Shown: positions 6,124 to 6,926 of the stretch, piece after piece | Numbering within the stretch: the first letter of the stretch is position 1 | Layout of the letters: each line of letters opens with the position of its first letter | Assembly (NCBI GenBank): GCA_030826005.1 | Contig: JAPJOW010000229.1 | Coordinates: 1-6,926 of the forward strand | Reading direction: 5' to 3' | DNA length: 6,926 bases | Origin: Aliterella sp. RAGGC_92 | Lineage (GTDB): Bacteria; Cyanobacteriota; Cyanobacteriia; Cyanobacteriales; Chroococcidiopsidaceae | Notes under the pieces: model-generated | The model's database searches: none | Told to the model about the DNA's origin: nothing | Seen by the model: only the letters and a program-made list of their open reading frames with translations | Translations under genes and position numbers: made by a program

Positions 6124-6363
6124 GCGGTAACTCACTGAAAAATGAGCAAACTTTAATCGTGGGTTCACTCGCTAAATCTCTAAGAAAAACCAAGACTTGG
6201 GAGGTCTATCTCTCAACCCCTGTAAAAGGATCTTATCTATGGAGAGTTGAGGAGTGTTTTGTATCCTAATTTTAACAACTTAAGATCGCAGCTTGTGGGT
6301 GATAATTACCGTCTACTTAAATTGCGGTAGTTACAATAAAAATAAATGTGGTGCAAATAAAAA
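6124..6363. promoter_or_regulatory. Divergent intergenic region between the adaptor and hydrolase genes
   Basis: This 240-bp spacer must hold the promoter of the leftward exporter operon and probably that of the rightward hydrolase. For the hydrolase, TACAAT (6332-6337) is a plausible -10, placing a start site about 20 nt before GTG 6364, but no -35 is recognisable at 16-18 bp. For the adaptor I see no convincing promoter pair. A small palindrome CCAAG-A-CTTGG (6190-6200) lies upstream of the adaptor; it is too short to call an operator. No RNA gene or further ORF was seen. Confidence 0.4.
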
Positions 6364-6926
6364 GTGACTATTTCCGAGCATTGGCAACAAAGAGTTGGTT
6401 CGCAAAGAGATTGGGTTTGGCGCGGCTGGCAAACTCGTTATACTTATGTGCGATCGCCCCAAAAAACAAACACGCCGCTAATTTTGTTGCACGGGTTTGG
6501 TACTTCCATCGGACACTGGCGCAATAATTTAACTGTTTTGGGCGCGTCTCATACAGTTTATGCTTTAGATATGCTGGGTTTTGGCGCTTCGGAGAAACCC
6601 TCTATTAATTACAATGTCGAGCTTTGGGTAGAGCAAGTTTACGATTTTTGGCGGACTTTTATTAATACGCCAGTTGTATTAGTAGGAAATTCTACGGGTT
6701 CTCTGGTAACTTTAACTATTGCTGCAACTTACCCGGAAATGGTTGCAGGTATCGCTATGTTGAGTTTGCCGGATTTGTCTATCCGTGAAGAAGCTGTACC
6801 CCAATTTCTCCGCCCCGTTGTTTCTACTCTTGAAAGTTTGGTGGCTTCAAAGCTCTTATTTAAAACTGTTTTTCGCGTTGTCAATCGACCGGGAATTGTT
6901 AAAAAATGGGCAGCTATGGCTTATTC
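6364..6926 (+). CDS. Alpha/beta-fold hydrolase (5' part, runs off the window)
   Basis: The frame is open from GTG 6364 to the right edge (187 codons). An in-frame TAA at 6358-6360 leaves only one codon before this GTG, so a GTG start is nearly forced; no ATG lies in frame nearby and there is no clear Shine-Dalgarno. Visible features are the oxyanion-hole motif LLHGFGTSIGHW (41-52), the strand-helix VYALDMLGFGASEKP (65-79) and the nucleophile elbow GNSTG (108-112) with Ser110 as the likely catalytic residue. The later acid and histidine of the triad lie beyond the window. This pattern (HGFGxSxxHWRxN, DxLGFGxSxKP, GNSxG) is that of the alpha/beta-hydrolase group common in cyanobacteria and chloroplasts, which includes pheophytinase-like and chlorophyll dephytylase-like enzymes as well as many uncharacterised members. 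The exact substrate cannot be assigned. It is divergent from the exporter operon. Confidence 0.9.
   Translation, partial: MTISEHWQQRVGSQRDWVWRGWQTRYTYVRSPQKTNTPLILLHGFGTSIGHWRNNLTVLGASHTVYALDMLGFGASEKPSINYNVELWVEQVYDFWRTFINTPVVLVGNSTGSLVTLTIAATYPEMVAGIAMLSLPDLSIREEAVPQFLRPVVSTLESLVASKLLFKTVFRVVNRPGIVKKWAAMAY

Noticed and set aside
6190..6200. Palindrome CCAAG-A-CTTGG upstream of the adaptor gene as an operator
   Set aside because: Five matched pairs are expected several times by chance in a window this size, and no second copy is present.

Overview
The window looks like chromosomal DNA of a cyanobacterium. Nine perfect copies of the octamer GCGATCGC (the HIP1 element that is over-represented in most cyanobacterial genomes) lie within 6.9 kb, where about 0.1 would be expected by chance. 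One gene encodes a homologue of the N-terminal domain of the Orange Carotenoid Protein (OCP), a family essentially restricted to cyanobacteria. The sequence does not let me name a genus.

Layout, left to right. (1) The 3' end of a HAD-family phosphatase gene (+ strand, to 314), followed by a strong symmetric hairpin (316-358). (2) A convergent small gene (368-739, -) for a very acidic, probably disordered protein of unknown function. (3) A 208-bp divergent intergenic region with a HIP1 site and a near-perfect 22/23-bp direct repeat. (4) A helical carotenoid protein (HCP) gene (948-1478, +). (5) A leftward block that reads, in transcription order: periplasmic adaptor (membrane fusion protein, 6123 or 6168 to 4669), MacB/FtsX-type permease (4668-3451, abutting the adaptor stop codon), terminator-like hairpin, Rpn-family PD-(D/E)XK nuclease-like protein with a DUF4351 tail (3377-2472), stem-loop, and MacB/LolD/DevA-type ATPase (2317-1559). 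(6) A divergent 240-bp spacer, then the 5' part of an alpha/beta-hydrolase gene starting with GTG (6364, runs off the window).

How the genes fit together. Adaptor, permease and ATPase are the three parts of a MacAB/DevBCA-like ABC exporter. The MacB polypeptide is split into permease and ATPase genes, as in cyanobacterial DevBCA. The adaptor keeps the R-x3-L-x6-S hairpin-tip motif known from AcrA/MacA adaptors, so docking to a TolC-type outer-membrane channel is expected; no such channel gene is in the window. The ATPase gene is separated from its partners by the Rpn-family gene and by a terminator-like hairpin, which suggests an ancestral three-gene operon interrupted by insertion.

The most notable structural observation is in the adaptor. 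A G-x-R-P/S-E-E/Q-I motif occurs four times, as two copies 26 residues apart on each arm of the coiled-coil hairpin, at nearly equal distances from the tip. This looks like matched lengthening of both arms. I found no RNA genes, CRISPR array or insertion sequence, and no convincing evidence for a wholly undescribed system.
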